A stretch of DNA of 64,000 nt from Mesorhizobium sp. M9A.F.Ca.ET.002.03.1.2 (GTDB taxonomy: Bacteria > Pseudomonadota > Alphaproteobacteria > Rhizobiales > Rhizobiaceae). A program made the translations under genes and the position numbers. The DNA is taken from positions 3,837,001-3,901,000 of the forward strand of contig NZ_CP034443.1 in NCBI RefSeq assembly GCF_003952365.1, written 5' to 3'. A model generated the notes under the pieces. The model had not been told where the DNA came from, ran no database searches, and worked only from the letters and a program-made list of their open reading frames with translations. Below are positions 16,906-24,917 of this stretch, in pieces (position 1 is the first letter of the stretch; each line of letters starts with the position of its first letter).

Positions 16906-16924
16906 GTACTAGACACATATGTAC
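16906..16924. promoter_or_regulatory. Candidate operator between tetR and mttB
   Basis: GTAC occurs at both ends of a 19-base stretch whose centre holds the perfect palindrome ACATATGT (16915-16922). It sits midway between the two divergent starts. The site is only a guess from symmetry and position. Confidence 0.3.
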
Positions 16925-17031
16925 AGTGCAAGTATCCTGCCAACGAACTGGGCCGAGCGGCCGGCGCGCGTCATCGCGGCCTCGCTTACGATCCCCAAGG
17001 CAAGGCAATACGGCAATGAGGAGTATCCGCC

Positions 17032-18585
17032 ATGGTCGATGACGCGGCACACAACCTCAGGCGCGAACGCCGGCGCGGACGAAGCGGCGAGGCCGGCAGC
17101 GAGACCAGCCGCCGGCCGGACTATCGTTCGCTGAAGAATCCGTTTCTGCCGCAGCCGATCTTTTCGGCCGATCAGGTCGCCGCGATCCACGACACGGCGC
17201 TGCGCGTGCTCGAGGAACTTGGCGTCAAGGTGCTGCTGCCTGAGGCGCGCGCTCGCTTCGCCCGCGCCGGTGCATCGGTCGACGAGGACAGCCAGATGGT
17301 GCGCATCGGTCGCGACATCGTTGCGGCGGCGCTGGCTTCGGCGCCGAAATCGATCCGGGCGCATGCCGGCGACCGTGCCCGCGACCTGACGCTCGAGCTC
17401 GGCTCGATGACGTTCCTGGCGGGATCAGGAGCGCCGAACGTCACCGATCTAGAGCGCGGCCGGCGGCCGGGAACGCTTGCCGCTTTCGAGGATCTCATCC
17501 GGCTGGTGCAGCATTTCGACGTGCTGCATATCCTCGGCCCCTGCATCGAACCGCAGGACGTCGATAACCGCTTGCGCCACTATGCCGTCAACCGCGCTCA
17601 GCTGACGCTGTCGGACAAATTGCCGTTCGTCTTCGCGCGCGGCACGCCGCAAGTCGAGGATGGGTTCGAGATGCTGCGGCTGGCGCGCGGCCTGTCCGAG
17701 GACGAATTCCATTCGGGCGCTCATTGCTACACCGTCATTAACACGAACTCGCCACGCCAGCTCGACATTCCGATGGCGCAAGGCATCATCGACTTTGCCA
17801 AGGCGGGGCAGGTGTTGGTCATCACGCCCTTCTGCCTGGCCGGCGCCATGGCGCCGATCACCGTTGCCGGCGCGCTGACCCTGCAGCACGCCGAGGCGCT
17901 GGCCGGGCTGACGCTGGCCCAGATCGTGCGACCGGGCGCGCCGGTCGTCTATGGCTCTTTCTCGTCCAATGTCGACATGAAATCCGGGGCGCCGGCCTTC
18001 GGCACGCCGGAGCACGTCAAGGCGACGCTCGGCGCTGGTCAGCTTGCGCGCTTCACCGGTCTGCCCTGGCGGTCTGGTGGCGGCAGCGCCGCCAACATTT
18101 CGGACGCGCAGGCAGCCCACGAAACGCAGTTCGCGCTGTGGGGCTCGGTGCTTGCTGGCGCCACGGTCTGCATCCATGCCGCGGGCTGGCTCGAAGGCGG
18201 CTTGAGCGTCTCCTTCGAGAAACTGATCACCGATATCGAGGCGCTGCAGACCATCGCCGAACTCTGCGCTGCGACGCCCGGCGACGAGAGCGCGATCGGC
18301 TTCGAGGCCATCGCCGAAGTGCAGCCGGGCGGGCACTTCTTTTCGGCCGGACATACCATGGCGCGCTACCGCACCGCGTTCTACGAGCCGCTGGTGGCCG
18401 ACTGGTCGAATTTCGGCAACTGGACGCAGGCCGGGTCGAAAACCGCGACTGAGCGCGCCACCGGCATCTGGAAACGGCTGCTTGCCGACTTCCGGCCGCC
18501 GGCTTCCGCCGCTGCCACATCGGATGTCCTCGACGAGTTCATAGCCCGGCGCACCGAGCAGGGCGGCGCGGCACCGGTTTCGTGA
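17032..18585 (+). CDS. MttB-family (trimethylamine/glycine-betaine type) methyltransferase, non-pyrrolysine
   Basis: The 517-residue protein belongs to the trimethylamine methyltransferase (MttB) superfamily. Recognisable segments are FLPQPIFSADQVAAIHDTAL, the middle VINTNSPRQLDIPMAQGII and ITPFCLAGAMAPITVAGAL, and the end GGHFFSAGHTMARYR. The frame has no internal TAG, so it lacks the pyrrolysine of archaeal MttB and belongs to the larger non-Pyl group. Characterised members demethylate glycine betaine or related quaternary amines. A GAGGAG ribosome site precedes ATG 17032. No corrinoid protein gene is adjacent, so methyl transfer would need a partner encoded elsewhere. The divergent TetR gene suggests substrate-induced expression. 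Confidence 0.85.
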   Translation: MVDDAAHNLRRERRRGRSGEAGSETSRRPDYRSLKNPFLPQPIFSADQVAAIHDTALRVLEELGVKVLLPEARARFARAGASVDEDSQMVRIGRDIVAAALASAPKSIRAHAGDRARDLTLELGSMTFLAGSGAPNVTDLERGRRPGTLAAFEDLIRLVQHFDVLHILGPCIEPQDVDNRLRHYAVNRAQLTLSDKLPFVFARGTPQVEDGFEMLRLARGLSEDEFHSGAHCYTVINTNSPRQLDIPMAQGIIDFAKAGQVLVITPFCLAGAMAPITVAGALTLQHAEALAGLTLAQIVRPGAPVVYGSFSSNVDMKSGAPAFGTPEHVKATLGAGQLARFTGLPWRSGGGSAANISDAQAAHETQFALWGSVLAGATVCIHAAGWLEGGLSVSFEKLITDIEALQTIAELCAATPGDESAIGFEAIAEVQPGGHFFSAGHTMARYRTAFYEPLVADWSNFGNWTQAGSKTATERATGIWKRLLADFRPPASAAATSDVLDEFIARRTEQGGAAPVS

Positions 18586-18888
18586 TGAGTTCAGCACGCT
18601 CGACCTTGAGGTAGAGCGCGACCAGCGCGCCGCTGTCGTCACGCGTGCTCGGCCCGACGGCGATCACTCACCTTCCTGCGGCTTTTCCTTGGCGCGTGAC
18701 ACTCGACTGGTAAGAGGGAAAAAATATTCATCGGCCATTTGAGACTATTGGGCAGTATTATTTCGCCGATCCATTTTATTGAGTTTGATCAATCAAAAAT
18801 AGGTCAAAAATTGAAATTTGCGTTCCGAACTCCTATTTTAGGCAGGAAATTCAGGTCCTTCATCCTGGCAAAAGCGGAGATTTTATCG
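18586..18888. other. AT-rich intergenic region upstream of the basic-protein gene
   Basis: About 300 bases. The second half (18720-18860) is far richer in A/T than the rest of the window (for example AAAAATATTCATCGG and CAAAAATTGAAATTTGCG), which suggests a promoter or acquired DNA. The frame stays open to ATG 18739, but these codons do not resemble the downstream protein. Confidence 0.4.
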
Positions 18889-19155
18889 ATGGCGGAAATC
18901 AGTCGGAATATCATGGAAAAAGCTGAAGCGCGCTTCATGGAAAAGAAGAAGAAAACCGCGGAGCGAAGCCAGGCAATGGCCGAATATGTTTCCGAGGCGA
19001 GGGCCAGGGACATCAAGACGGCAAGACTGCGGGCGTTGCGGCTGGCCAAGGAAGAGGCCGACCGCGCCGCGGAGGTGCTCAATCCCGTCGCTCCCAAGAA
19101 AAAGCGGGCGGCAATCAAAAAGGCGGGGGGCCGCTTGCCGGCGGTCAAGTCATGA
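18889..19155 (+). CDS. Small, highly charged helical protein of unknown function
   Basis: The 88-residue protein (MAEISRNIMEKAEARFMEKKKKTAERSQAM is its opening stretch in two parts: MAEISRNIMEKAEARF then MEKKKKTAERSQAM) is almost wholly helical and charged, with a lysine-rich tail (PKKKRAAIKK). No membrane segment or known domain is seen. GGAG at 18876-18879 supports the ATG at 18889. The TGA stop overlaps the ATG of the DUF1488 gene (ATGA), so the two form an operon. DNA or RNA binding is conceivable from the charge but not shown. Confidence 0.65.
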   Translation: MAEISRNIMEKAEARFMEKKKKTAERSQAMAEYVSEARARDIKTARLRALRLAKEEADRAAEVLNPVAPKKKRAAIKKAGGRLPAVKS

Positions 19156-19418
19156 GCCTGACATTTCCAAATGTAAGCCGAAGCTATGAGGAGGCGAGCA
19201 GACGGATCCGCTTCGTCGGCTATGACGGCATGTGCCAGATTTCTTTCTTTGTCGATGCAGACGCCATCTCGACGGCTCCGCCGGAGGCGGTGACAGCCGA
19301 TGCCACATATCTCGCCGCCTTCGATTCGGCCGTCGGTCCCATACATGACGTCGCCAGGAAAGCTTATGCCCGAACCGGCAAGAACATGTATGTGCTGACC
19401 GCAGCCGATTTTCGATAA
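19152..19418 (+). CDS. DUF1488 family protein
   Basis: The 88-residue cytosolic protein matches DUF1488, a small proteobacterial family: MSLTFPNVSRSYEEASRRIRF, then GYDGMCQISFFVDADAI, then FDSAVGPIHDVARKAY. No function is established. It starts inside the stop of the preceding charged-protein gene, a four-base overlap that implies translational coupling. Confidence 0.85.
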   Translation: MSLTFPNVSRSYEEASRRIRFVGYDGMCQISFFVDADAISTAPPEAVTADATYLAAFDSAVGPIHDVARKAYARTGKNMYVLTAADFR

Positions 19419-19456
19419 GTCCCGACCGTCCGCGCGGTTGGGGCACTGGAGATCCC

Positions 19457-19558
19457 GTGATCTGGCGCAAGAACTTCAACGCGGCTACGCTGCAGGCAGG
19501 AATCGCTGACGGCGCAAAAGGCCTGTTCAGCCGTGACGGGCGGGGGAGAGGACGATGA
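19457..19558 (+). CDS. Possible 33-residue mini-ORF coupled to the DUF3168 gene
   Basis: A GTG at 19457, with GGAG five bases upstream, opens a 33-codon frame (VIWRKNFNAATLQAGI...) whose TGA overlaps the ATG of the DUF3168 gene. It could be a leader peptide or the tail of a lost phage gene. I know no homologue. Confidence 0.3.
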   Translation: MIWRKNFNAATLQAGIADGAKGLFSRDGRGRGR

Positions 19559-19965
19559 CCGCGCCGGCTGCCGTGTTGCAGAAGGCCTTGTTCGAAGCGC
19601 TGAACGGCGACGGTTCCCTGTCAGCGGCGTTGGGCGGCGCAAAACTGTTCGACCACGCCCCGGAAAACGTCGCGTTTCCCTATGTGACTTTCGGCCGGAC
19701 CAGCGTCTACGACTGGGCAACAGGCATGGAGAACGCCGCCGAGCAGCTTTTCACGCTGCATTTCTGGTCGAAGTCCGTGACCAGGAAAGAAATGCTCGAT
19801 GTGATGGATCTGGTCAGCGCCCGCCTCCGGGATGCGGTGCTCTCGCTCGACGAGCATCACCACGTCAATCTCAAGCTCGAATTCACCGAAGCCCGTTACG
19901 ACGAAGACCTTTCAGCCTATCACGGGCTGCTGCGCTTTCGCGCCGTGACGGAAGAAAACGACTGA
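19555..19965 (+). CDS. DUF3168 protein, phage tail-completion-like
   Basis: The 136-residue protein matches DUF3168, related to the tail terminator/completion (gp17-like) proteins of tailed phages and gene transfer agents: VLQKALFEALNGDGSLSAALGG, then APENVAFPYVTFGRTS, then ENAAEQLFTLHFWSKS. In phages and in the Rhodobacter-type gene transfer agent it sits between head-tail adaptor and major tail genes. None of those are here, so it is an orphan. GGGGGAGAGGA precedes its start. It may be a relic or a domesticated gene. The intact frame argues against simple decay. Confidence 0.8.
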   Translation: MTAPAAVLQKALFEALNGDGSLSAALGGAKLFDHAPENVAFPYVTFGRTSVYDWATGMENAAEQLFTLHFWSKSVTRKEMLDVMDLVSARLRDAVLSLDEHHHVNLKLEFTEARYDEDLSAYHGLLRFRAVTEEND

Positions 19966-20140
19966 CGCGCTTTCAATATGGCTGCAAGACAGTCTAGACT
20001 GGGTTTGGGATGATTTTGCCGGGTTAGGGCGGCGAAATCATAAGGTCGGTTGTCTCGCGTTTCAGGGGGTGAGATAGGCATGGATTGCAGGCGTTCACTG
20101 TTCATTTCACGTTCAGCACCGATGCGTTAGAACGCTGATC

Positions 20141-20392
20141 ATGAAAACGCTTCGCTCCCATTTCCGAACCGCGACACTGGCGCTCTGCGTTGCCGGTCTG
20201 TTCGCGTCGCAGGCGACGGCGGCCGACTGCTACGCGATCGGTCAGCAGGTTGCCCAGCAGAATGGCGGCACGCTGGCCAAGGCGTCGCAGTCGACGCGCG
20301 GTGGCCAGCCGGTCTGCGTCATCGTCGTGCTGGTCCCGGGCAAGGAAGGGCAGCGTCCGCGCCGTTCCGAGATCGTCGTTCCGCTGAACTGA
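20141..20392 (+). CDS. feuN: FeuN: small periplasmic modulator of the FeuPQ system
   Basis: The 83-residue protein has a signal peptide (residues 1-27, ending ATA|ADCYA), a mature part of about 55 residues with two cysteines, and a basic C-terminal region (KEGQRPRRSEIVVPLN). Its size, secretion and position directly upstream of the feuP-feuQ genes match FeuN, described in Sinorhizobium meliloti as a periplasmic inhibitor of FeuQ signalling. Sequence identity was not computed, so the symbol rests on context and recollection of the family. It has its own promoter region (19966-20140) and lies 107 bases before feuP. Confidence 0.75.
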   Translation: MKTLRSHFRTATLALCVAGLFASQATAADCYAIGQQVAQQNGGTLAKASQSTRGGQPVCVIVVLVPGKEGQRPRRSEIVVPLN

Positions 20393-20499
20393 TCCCGGCC
20401 GTTTCCCAGGCCGCTGGAATCGGCCTATATCTGACACCGGACCCGACAACAGGCTTGACGCGTCAATAGGCCGAGCTCTTCAACAGGTAGTGATCCCGC

Positions 20500-21165
20500 A
20501 TGCGCGTACTCGTTGTCGAAGATGACAAGGATCTCAACCGGCAGATATCGGAAGCGCTGGTCGATGCCGGCTATGTCGTCGACCGGGCCTTCGACGGCGA
20601 AGAGGGCCATTTCCTCGGCGACACCGAACCCTACGACGCCGTGGTGCTCGACATCGGCCTGCCGCAGATGGACGGCATCAGCGTGGTCGAGCGCTGGCGG
20701 CGCGGCGGCCGCAAGATGCCGGTTCTGATCCTGACGGCGCGTGATCGCTGGAGCGACAAGGTATCGGGCATCGACGCCGGCGCCGACGATTATGTCACCA
20801 AGCCGTTTCACATCGAAGAGGTGCTGGCCAGGGTCCGGGCGCTCATCCGGCGCGCGGCCGGCCATGCGTCGTCCGAGCTGACCTGCGGGCCGCTGCGGCT
20901 CGACACCAAGGCCTCCAAGGCCGATGTCGACGGCGTGCCGCTGAAGCTGACGTCGCACGAATTCCGCCTGCTTGCCTATCTGATGCACCATATGGGTGAG
21001 GTGGTGTCCCGGACCGAACTGGTCGAGCATCTCTACGATCAGGATTTCGACCGCGATTCCAACACAATCGAGGTCTTTGTCGGACGGCTTCGCAAGAAGA
21101 TGGGCATCGACATGATAGAAACCGTTCGCGGCATGGGCTATCGGATGCGTGAGCCGGAGGCGTAA
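20500..21165 (+). CDS. feuP: FeuP: OmpR-type response regulator
   Basis: The 221-residue protein has a receiver domain with phospho-acceptor Asp51 (VVLDIGLPQMDG), acidic residues E7-D8-D9, a conserved TAR switch Thr and Lys in VTKPF. A winged-helix DNA-binding domain follows (LTSHEFRLLAYLMHH...SRTELVEHLYDQDFDRDSNTIEVFVGRLRKK is the span, read in two parts). The next gene overlaps it by 17 bases and encodes the cognate kinase. In Rhizobium leguminosarum feuPQ affects iron uptake. In S. meliloti it controls ndvA and cyclic glucan export needed for symbiosis. Position next to the cyc genes supports the name. Confidence 0.85.
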   Translation: MRVLVVEDDKDLNRQISEALVDAGYVVDRAFDGEEGHFLGDTEPYDAVVLDIGLPQMDGISVVERWRRGGRKMPVLILTARDRWSDKVSGIDAGADDYVTKPFHIEEVLARVRALIRRAAGHASSELTCGPLRLDTKASKADVDGVPLKLTSHEFRLLAYLMHHMGEVVSRTELVEHLYDQDFDRDSNTIEVFVGRLRKKMGIDMIETVRGMGYRMREPEA

Positions 21166-22579
21166 GGCGGAACCGCTCAAACAGACTGCAGGGACGCCGC
21201 TTTCGCGGTTCTGGCCGCGTTCGCTGGCGTTTCGGGTGATCGCCTTTTCCACGGTCTGGGCGATCCTTACCCTCGTCGTCATCTTCACCCTCATCACCAC
21301 GCTGTATCGCCAGGCGAACGAGCGCGGTTTCGACAGCCTGTTGTCGGCGCATCTGTTCAACCTGATCGGCTCGGTCGGCGTGTCCGAAGGCGGTTCGCTG
21401 ACCGGCGCTCCCGACCTTGGCGATCTCCGGTTCTCGGAGCCGAACTCCGGCTGGTACTGGTCGGTTGAACCTGCGTCGGAGGGCGTGCGCGGTGATCTGC
21501 ACTCTTCCTCGATGACGAGGGCGATCCCCTCGCCAAGCGTCGCCGAGGTCCCGTTCAATGCCAGTTTCCAGCGCAGCTATGCGACGGAAGGTATCAATGG
21601 CGAGGAGCTGGAAGTGTTCGAGAGCGAATTCGTTCTCGACGCGAAAAATCGTGCGGCGCGCTTCCGTGTCATGGGCAACCAGACCGAGCTCGAACAGGAG
21701 ATCGGCGCCTTCCAGCGTCGCCTGCTGACCTACCTGTCCCTGTTCGGCGTCGGCATGATCGCCATCAACGCCATTGCCATCCTGCTGGGCCTGCAGCCAT
21801 TGCGCCGGGTCAGGAACGCCCTCGCCATGGTGCGTGAAGGAACCGCCCAAAGGCTCGACGGCCGTTTCCCGGCCGAGATCGAACCGCTCGCCAACGAGAC
21901 CAACGCGCTGATCGAAAACAACAGGCGTATCGTCGAGCGCTCGCGCACGCAGGTCGGCAACCTCGCCCATTCGCTGAAGACGCCGCTGGCGGTGCTGATC
22001 AACGAGGGGCGGGCGCTTGGTGGCGCCAAGGGCAAGCTTATAGCCGAGCAGGCCGCCTCGATGCAGAAGCAGGTCGACCACTATCTGCAGCGCGCGCGCG
22101 TCGCGGCGCAACGTGACAGCGTCGTCTATCGTACCCCGGTGGCGCCGCTGGTCCAGCGCATGGTGCGGGTTCTGCAAAAACTCAACCCGCGGACCAATCT
22201 GTCGCTTTCGCTGCCGACAGTCGATATCGTCTTTGCCGGCGAACGCGAGGATCTGGAAGAATTGCTTGGGAATTTGCTCGACAACGCCGTGAAATGGGCA
22301 AAGAGCGCGGTCGCCGTGTCGGTGGCATCCGTCCCCGTCAACGAAGGCGCCGTCAATCTGTTCGAGATCAGCATCGAGGATGACGGCCCGGGCATTCCCG
22401 AAGACAAGGCACGCGAGGCGCTGAAGCGTGGACGGCGCCTCGACGAGACTAAACCGGGGACCGGACTTGGACTTGCCATTGTCGCCGACCTCGTCAACGA
22501 GTATGGAGGCGTTCTGGCTCTGGAACGGTCCGGCATGGGCGGATTGAAGGCGGTGGTTCGATTGCGGAGCCTCCAGTGA
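21149..22579 (+). CDS. feuQ: FeuQ: membrane sensor histidine kinase
   Basis: The 476-residue kinase has two membrane helices (about 28-52 and 192-214) bounding a periplasmic domain of about 140 residues. A HAMP region, a dimerisation helix with His274 (NLAHSLKTPLAVL) and a HATPase domain follow (NLLDNAVKWA, DDGPGI, GTGLGLAIV). The HSLKTPL motif is of the PhoQ-like subgroup. It should sense an envelope or osmotic cue, be restrained by FeuN in the periplasm, and phosphorylate FeuP. The start overlaps feuP by 17 bases; no better start is visible. Confidence 0.85.
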   Translation: MSRRRKAEPLKQTAGTPLSRFWPRSLAFRVIAFSTVWAILTLVVIFTLITTLYRQANERGFDSLLSAHLFNLIGSVGVSEGGSLTGAPDLGDLRFSEPNSGWYWSVEPASEGVRGDLHSSSMTRAIPSPSVAEVPFNASFQRSYATEGINGEELEVFESEFVLDAKNRAARFRVMGNQTELEQEIGAFQRRLLTYLSLFGVGMIAINAIAILLGLQPLRRVRNALAMVREGTAQRLDGRFPAEIEPLANETNALIENNRRIVERSRTQVGNLAHSLKTPLAVLINEGRALGGAKGKLIAEQAASMQKQVDHYLQRARVAAQRDSVVYRTPVAPLVQRMVRVLQKLNPRTNLSLSLPTVDIVFAGEREDLEELLGNLLDNAVKWAKSAVAVSVASVPVNEGAVNLFEISIEDDGPGIPEDKAREALKRGRRLDETKPGTGLGLAIVADLVNEYGGVLALERSGMGGLKAVVRLRSLQ

Positions 22580-22750
22580 CACTTTTTGCCCAATCGACAA
22601 TTGATCGACGGTGCGTGATATGGCGGCATGTCGATTGGTCCCGGAGCCGTCGGCCGCGGCCAAATTTCCGACAAACATCGACACTATGGCCACGTCGACC
22701 TCCCCGATTGCGCGGCTCCCAACTCTAACTCAAGAAAATCGGTTGTTTGC

Positions 22751-23191
22751 ATGAAGATTCGCGTCGCGCTCGTTTCCGCACTGCTGGCTGTTTCCGGCTG
22801 CACGACGCTGGGCAAGAGCCCGGGCGTCACAGTCGCGCCGCAGCCGGCCGCCACGCCGCCAAGCGGCGGCAAGATCGCGACGACAGTCATTTCCGCCATG
22901 GGCGGCGGCCTCGTCAGCGGATCGATTGGTACCGGCTTGAGCGATCCCGAGAAGCGCAAGGCGCTGGAGGCGGAATACAAGGCGCTCGAATACACGACGA
23001 GCGGCCAGAAGGTGACGTGGAAGGGCGATCGGTCGGCGCATTACGGTGAAGTCGTGCCTGCCCAGCCCTATCGTGTCGGCTCGCAGGACTGCCGGCAATA
23101 CACCCATACGGTCTTTACCGGCGCCGCCGGCGCCACCGCGCGCGGTACCGCTTGCCGCAACGCCGATGGCAGCTGGACGCCGCTGACCTGA
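22751..23191 (+). CDS. Glycine-zipper outer-membrane lipoprotein (17 kDa surface antigen-like)
   Basis: From ATG 22751 the protein has 146 residues with a lipoprotein signal: SALLAVSGC, lipobox cysteine at residue 17. A glycine-zipper segment (VISAMGGGLVSGSIGTGLS) follows, then a C-terminal domain with QDCRQYTHTVFTGAAG and TACRNADGSW typical of RT0821/Lpp0805-type surface proteins. It is likely anchored in the outer membrane. The frame extends upstream to 22628 but without a signal peptide. It lies between feuQ and cycH, with its own leader, and is followed by the FNR/FixK-like box of the cyc operon. Confidence 0.8.
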   Translation: MKIRVALVSALLAVSGCTTLGKSPGVTVAPQPAATPPSGGKIATTVISAMGGGLVSGSIGTGLSDPEKRKALEAEYKALEYTTSGQKVTWKGDRSAHYGEVVPAQPYRVGSQDCRQYTHTVFTGAAGATARGTACRNADGSWTPLT

Positions 23192-23219
23192 TAACCGGCG
23201 GGATATCGACCTCGGTCCC

Positions 23220-23233
23220 TTGATATTGATCAA
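23220..23233. promoter_or_regulatory. Perfect FNR/FixK-type box (anaerobox) upstream of cycH
   Basis: TTGATATTGATCAA fits TTGAT-N4-ATCAA with no mismatch and extends to CCTTGAT / ATCAAGG symmetry. It lies between the lipoprotein stop and cycH, its centre about 88 bases before the cycH ATG. A class II position would put the transcription start near 23268, though no good -10 is visible there. Confidence 0.7.
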
Positions 23234-23314
23234 GGACATTCGACGCGCCTGCCGTCAAAGCGTCGCAGGATGCCTGTGTTGGCAGGGCAGGGCTCTGCCG
23301 TTATTGGAAGAAGC

Positions 23315-24466
23315 ATGCTGTTCTGGGTCATAGCTGCCGTTCTCACGCTGGGTGCAAGCCTGGCGGTTCTGCTGCCGCTGGCCGGCGGCCCGAAGGGTGG
23401 CTCGGCGAGCAGCGACCATGACCTTGAAGTCTATCGCGACCAGCTGTCCGAGCTTGACCGCGACGTCGCGCGCGGCTTGATCCAGCCGGCGGAGGCCGAA
23501 GAGGCGCGTGCCGAAATCGCCCGCCGCATCCTTCGCCTGGACAATGCCAGGGCCGGGGTCGATCCGGCCGACAAGGCAGCGGCGCGGCAGCCGTCGATGG
23601 CGACCAGGCTGGTTGCGACGGCTGCGGTCCTGGCGGTCCCCCTGGTCAGTTGGGGGTTGTACAGCCAGCTCGGCTCGCCTGACCTGCCGTCGCAGCCGCT
23701 CAGCGAGCGACTGGCGAAGAATCCCGCCGACAGTTCGGTGGACGAGCTGGTGGCGCGCGCCGAGGCCCACCTAGCCGCCAATCCGGCCGATGGCAGGGGA
23801 TGGGACGTTCTGGCCCCGGTCTATCTGCGCATGCAGCGGTTCTCCGACGCGGTGACGGCCTATCGCAACGCCATTCGCCTCGACGGCGACAGCGCCGCCC
23901 GTCAGGCCGGCCTCGGCGAGGCGATCGCCTCCGCCGCGGGCGGCATTGTTTCGGCCGACGCTCAGGCCGCTTTCGAGGCGGCCTTGAAGCTCGATCCGGC
24001 AAATCCGAAGGCCAGCTTTTATCTCGCGATGGGCATGGCGCAGGAAGGCCGCATCGAGAAGGCGACAGCGGCCTGGCAGAAAATGCTTGGCGCCTTGCCG
24101 CAGGACTCAGCCTGGCGCGGCGCCGTCGAGCAGGCACTGGCCGAAGCCGCCAGGCGCAGCGTCGCTTCGCGAGAGCCTGCGAAAGGCCCGGCCGCCGGGG
24201 ATGTCGATGCCGCCGCGTCGATGTCGCCGCAGGACAGGGAAGCGATGATCAACACCATGGTTGCGGGACTTGATGAAAAACTTCGGCAAAACCCGCGCGA
24301 TGCGGAAGGATGGATGCAGCTTATTCGTTCCTATGTGGTGCTGGGCAAGGCCGATCAGGCACGCGACGCGCTCAATCGCGGTATCGCCGTTTTTGGCTCC
24401 GATAGTGACGAAGCGAAGAAATTCACCGCCTTCGCCGTCTCGCTTGGCCTGACGGCGACGGAGTAG
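23315..24466 (+). CDS. cycH: Cytochrome c maturation protein CcmI/CycH
   Basis: From ATG 23315 (GGAAGA just upstream) the protein has 383 residues. Two membrane helices at the N terminus (about 2-22 and 90-110) flank a cytoplasmic segment with DLEVYRDQLSELDRDVARGLI, the CcmI signature. A periplasmic TPR-rich domain follows (GWDVLAPVYLRMQRFSDAV, KASFYLAMGMAQEGRIEKA, GWMQLIRSYVVLGKADQA). CcmI holds apocytochrome c for haem ligation by CcmF/CcmH. It is the first gene of cycHJKL, with cycJ three bases after its stop. An FNR/FixK-like box upstream suggests oxygen-responsive expression. Confidence 0.93.
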   Translation: MLFWVIAAVLTLGASLAVLLPLAGGPKGGSASSDHDLEVYRDQLSELDRDVARGLIQPAEAEEARAEIARRILRLDNARAGVDPADKAAARQPSMATRLVATAAVLAVPLVSWGLYSQLGSPDLPSQPLSERLAKNPADSSVDELVARAEAHLAANPADGRGWDVLAPVYLRMQRFSDAVTAYRNAIRLDGDSAARQAGLGEAIASAAGGIVSADAQAAFEAALKLDPANPKASFYLAMGMAQEGRIEKATAAWQKMLGALPQDSAWRGAVEQALAEAARRSVASREPAKGPAAGDVDAAASMSPQDREAMINTMVAGLDEKLRQNPRDAEGWMQLIRSYVVLGKADQARDALNRGIAVFGSDSDEAKKFTAFAVSLGLTATE

Positions 24467-24469
24467 GAA

Positions 24470-24913
24470 ATGACGCGCAAGCAGAAAAGACTGTCGGTGA
24501 TCGCCGGAGGGTTGGCCTTTCTCGGTGCCGCAACCGGTCTGACCTTCTACGCGCTCGGCCAGAAGGCGTCCTATTTCTACATGCCCGCCGATCTGACCAC
24601 CGCCAGCCTGCAGCCCGGGCAGCGCATCAGACTCGGCGGCCTCGTCGAAAAGGGCACGATCGAGCGCGGCCAGGGGGCCACTGTCGCCTTTTCGGTCACC
24701 GACAACCAGAAGCAGGTCAAGGTCACCTACACCGGCATTCTTCCCGACCTTTTCCGTGAGGAGCAGGGCGTCATCACTGAAGGCGCGTTTGGCCCGGACG
24801 GCGTCTTCGTCGCCGACAGCGTGCTGGCCAAGCACGACGAGAACTACATGCCAAAGGAGGTGGCTGAAGGCCTCAAGTCCAAGGGCGTGTGGCAGGAGAG
24901 CAAGAGTGACTAA
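24470..24913 (+). CDS. cycJ: Cytochrome c maturation haem chaperone CcmE/CycJ
   Basis: The 147-residue protein has one N-terminal membrane helix (residues 8-29) and a periplasmic OB-fold domain. His122 lies in [13 protein letters not shown], the conserved HxxxY motif that binds haem covalently. CcmE carries haem from CcmC to the CcmF/H lyase. It is the second gene of the cyc operon. A palindromic repeat begins straight after its stop and separates it from cycK. Confidence 0.95.
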   Translation: MTRKQKRLSVIAGGLAFLGAATGLTFYALGQKASYFYMPADLTTASLQPGQRIRLGGLVEKGTIERGQGATVAFSVTDNQKQVKVTYTGILPDLFREEQGVITEGAFGPDGVFVADSVLAKHDENYMPKEVAEGLKSKGVWQESKSD

Positions 24914-24917
24914 GCAG

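Noticed and set aside
18784..18795. TTGATCAATCAA as a second FNR/FixK box
   Set aside because: The half-sites are separated by two bases, not four, and the downstream genes are small unknowns. It is more likely chance in an AT-rich stretch.
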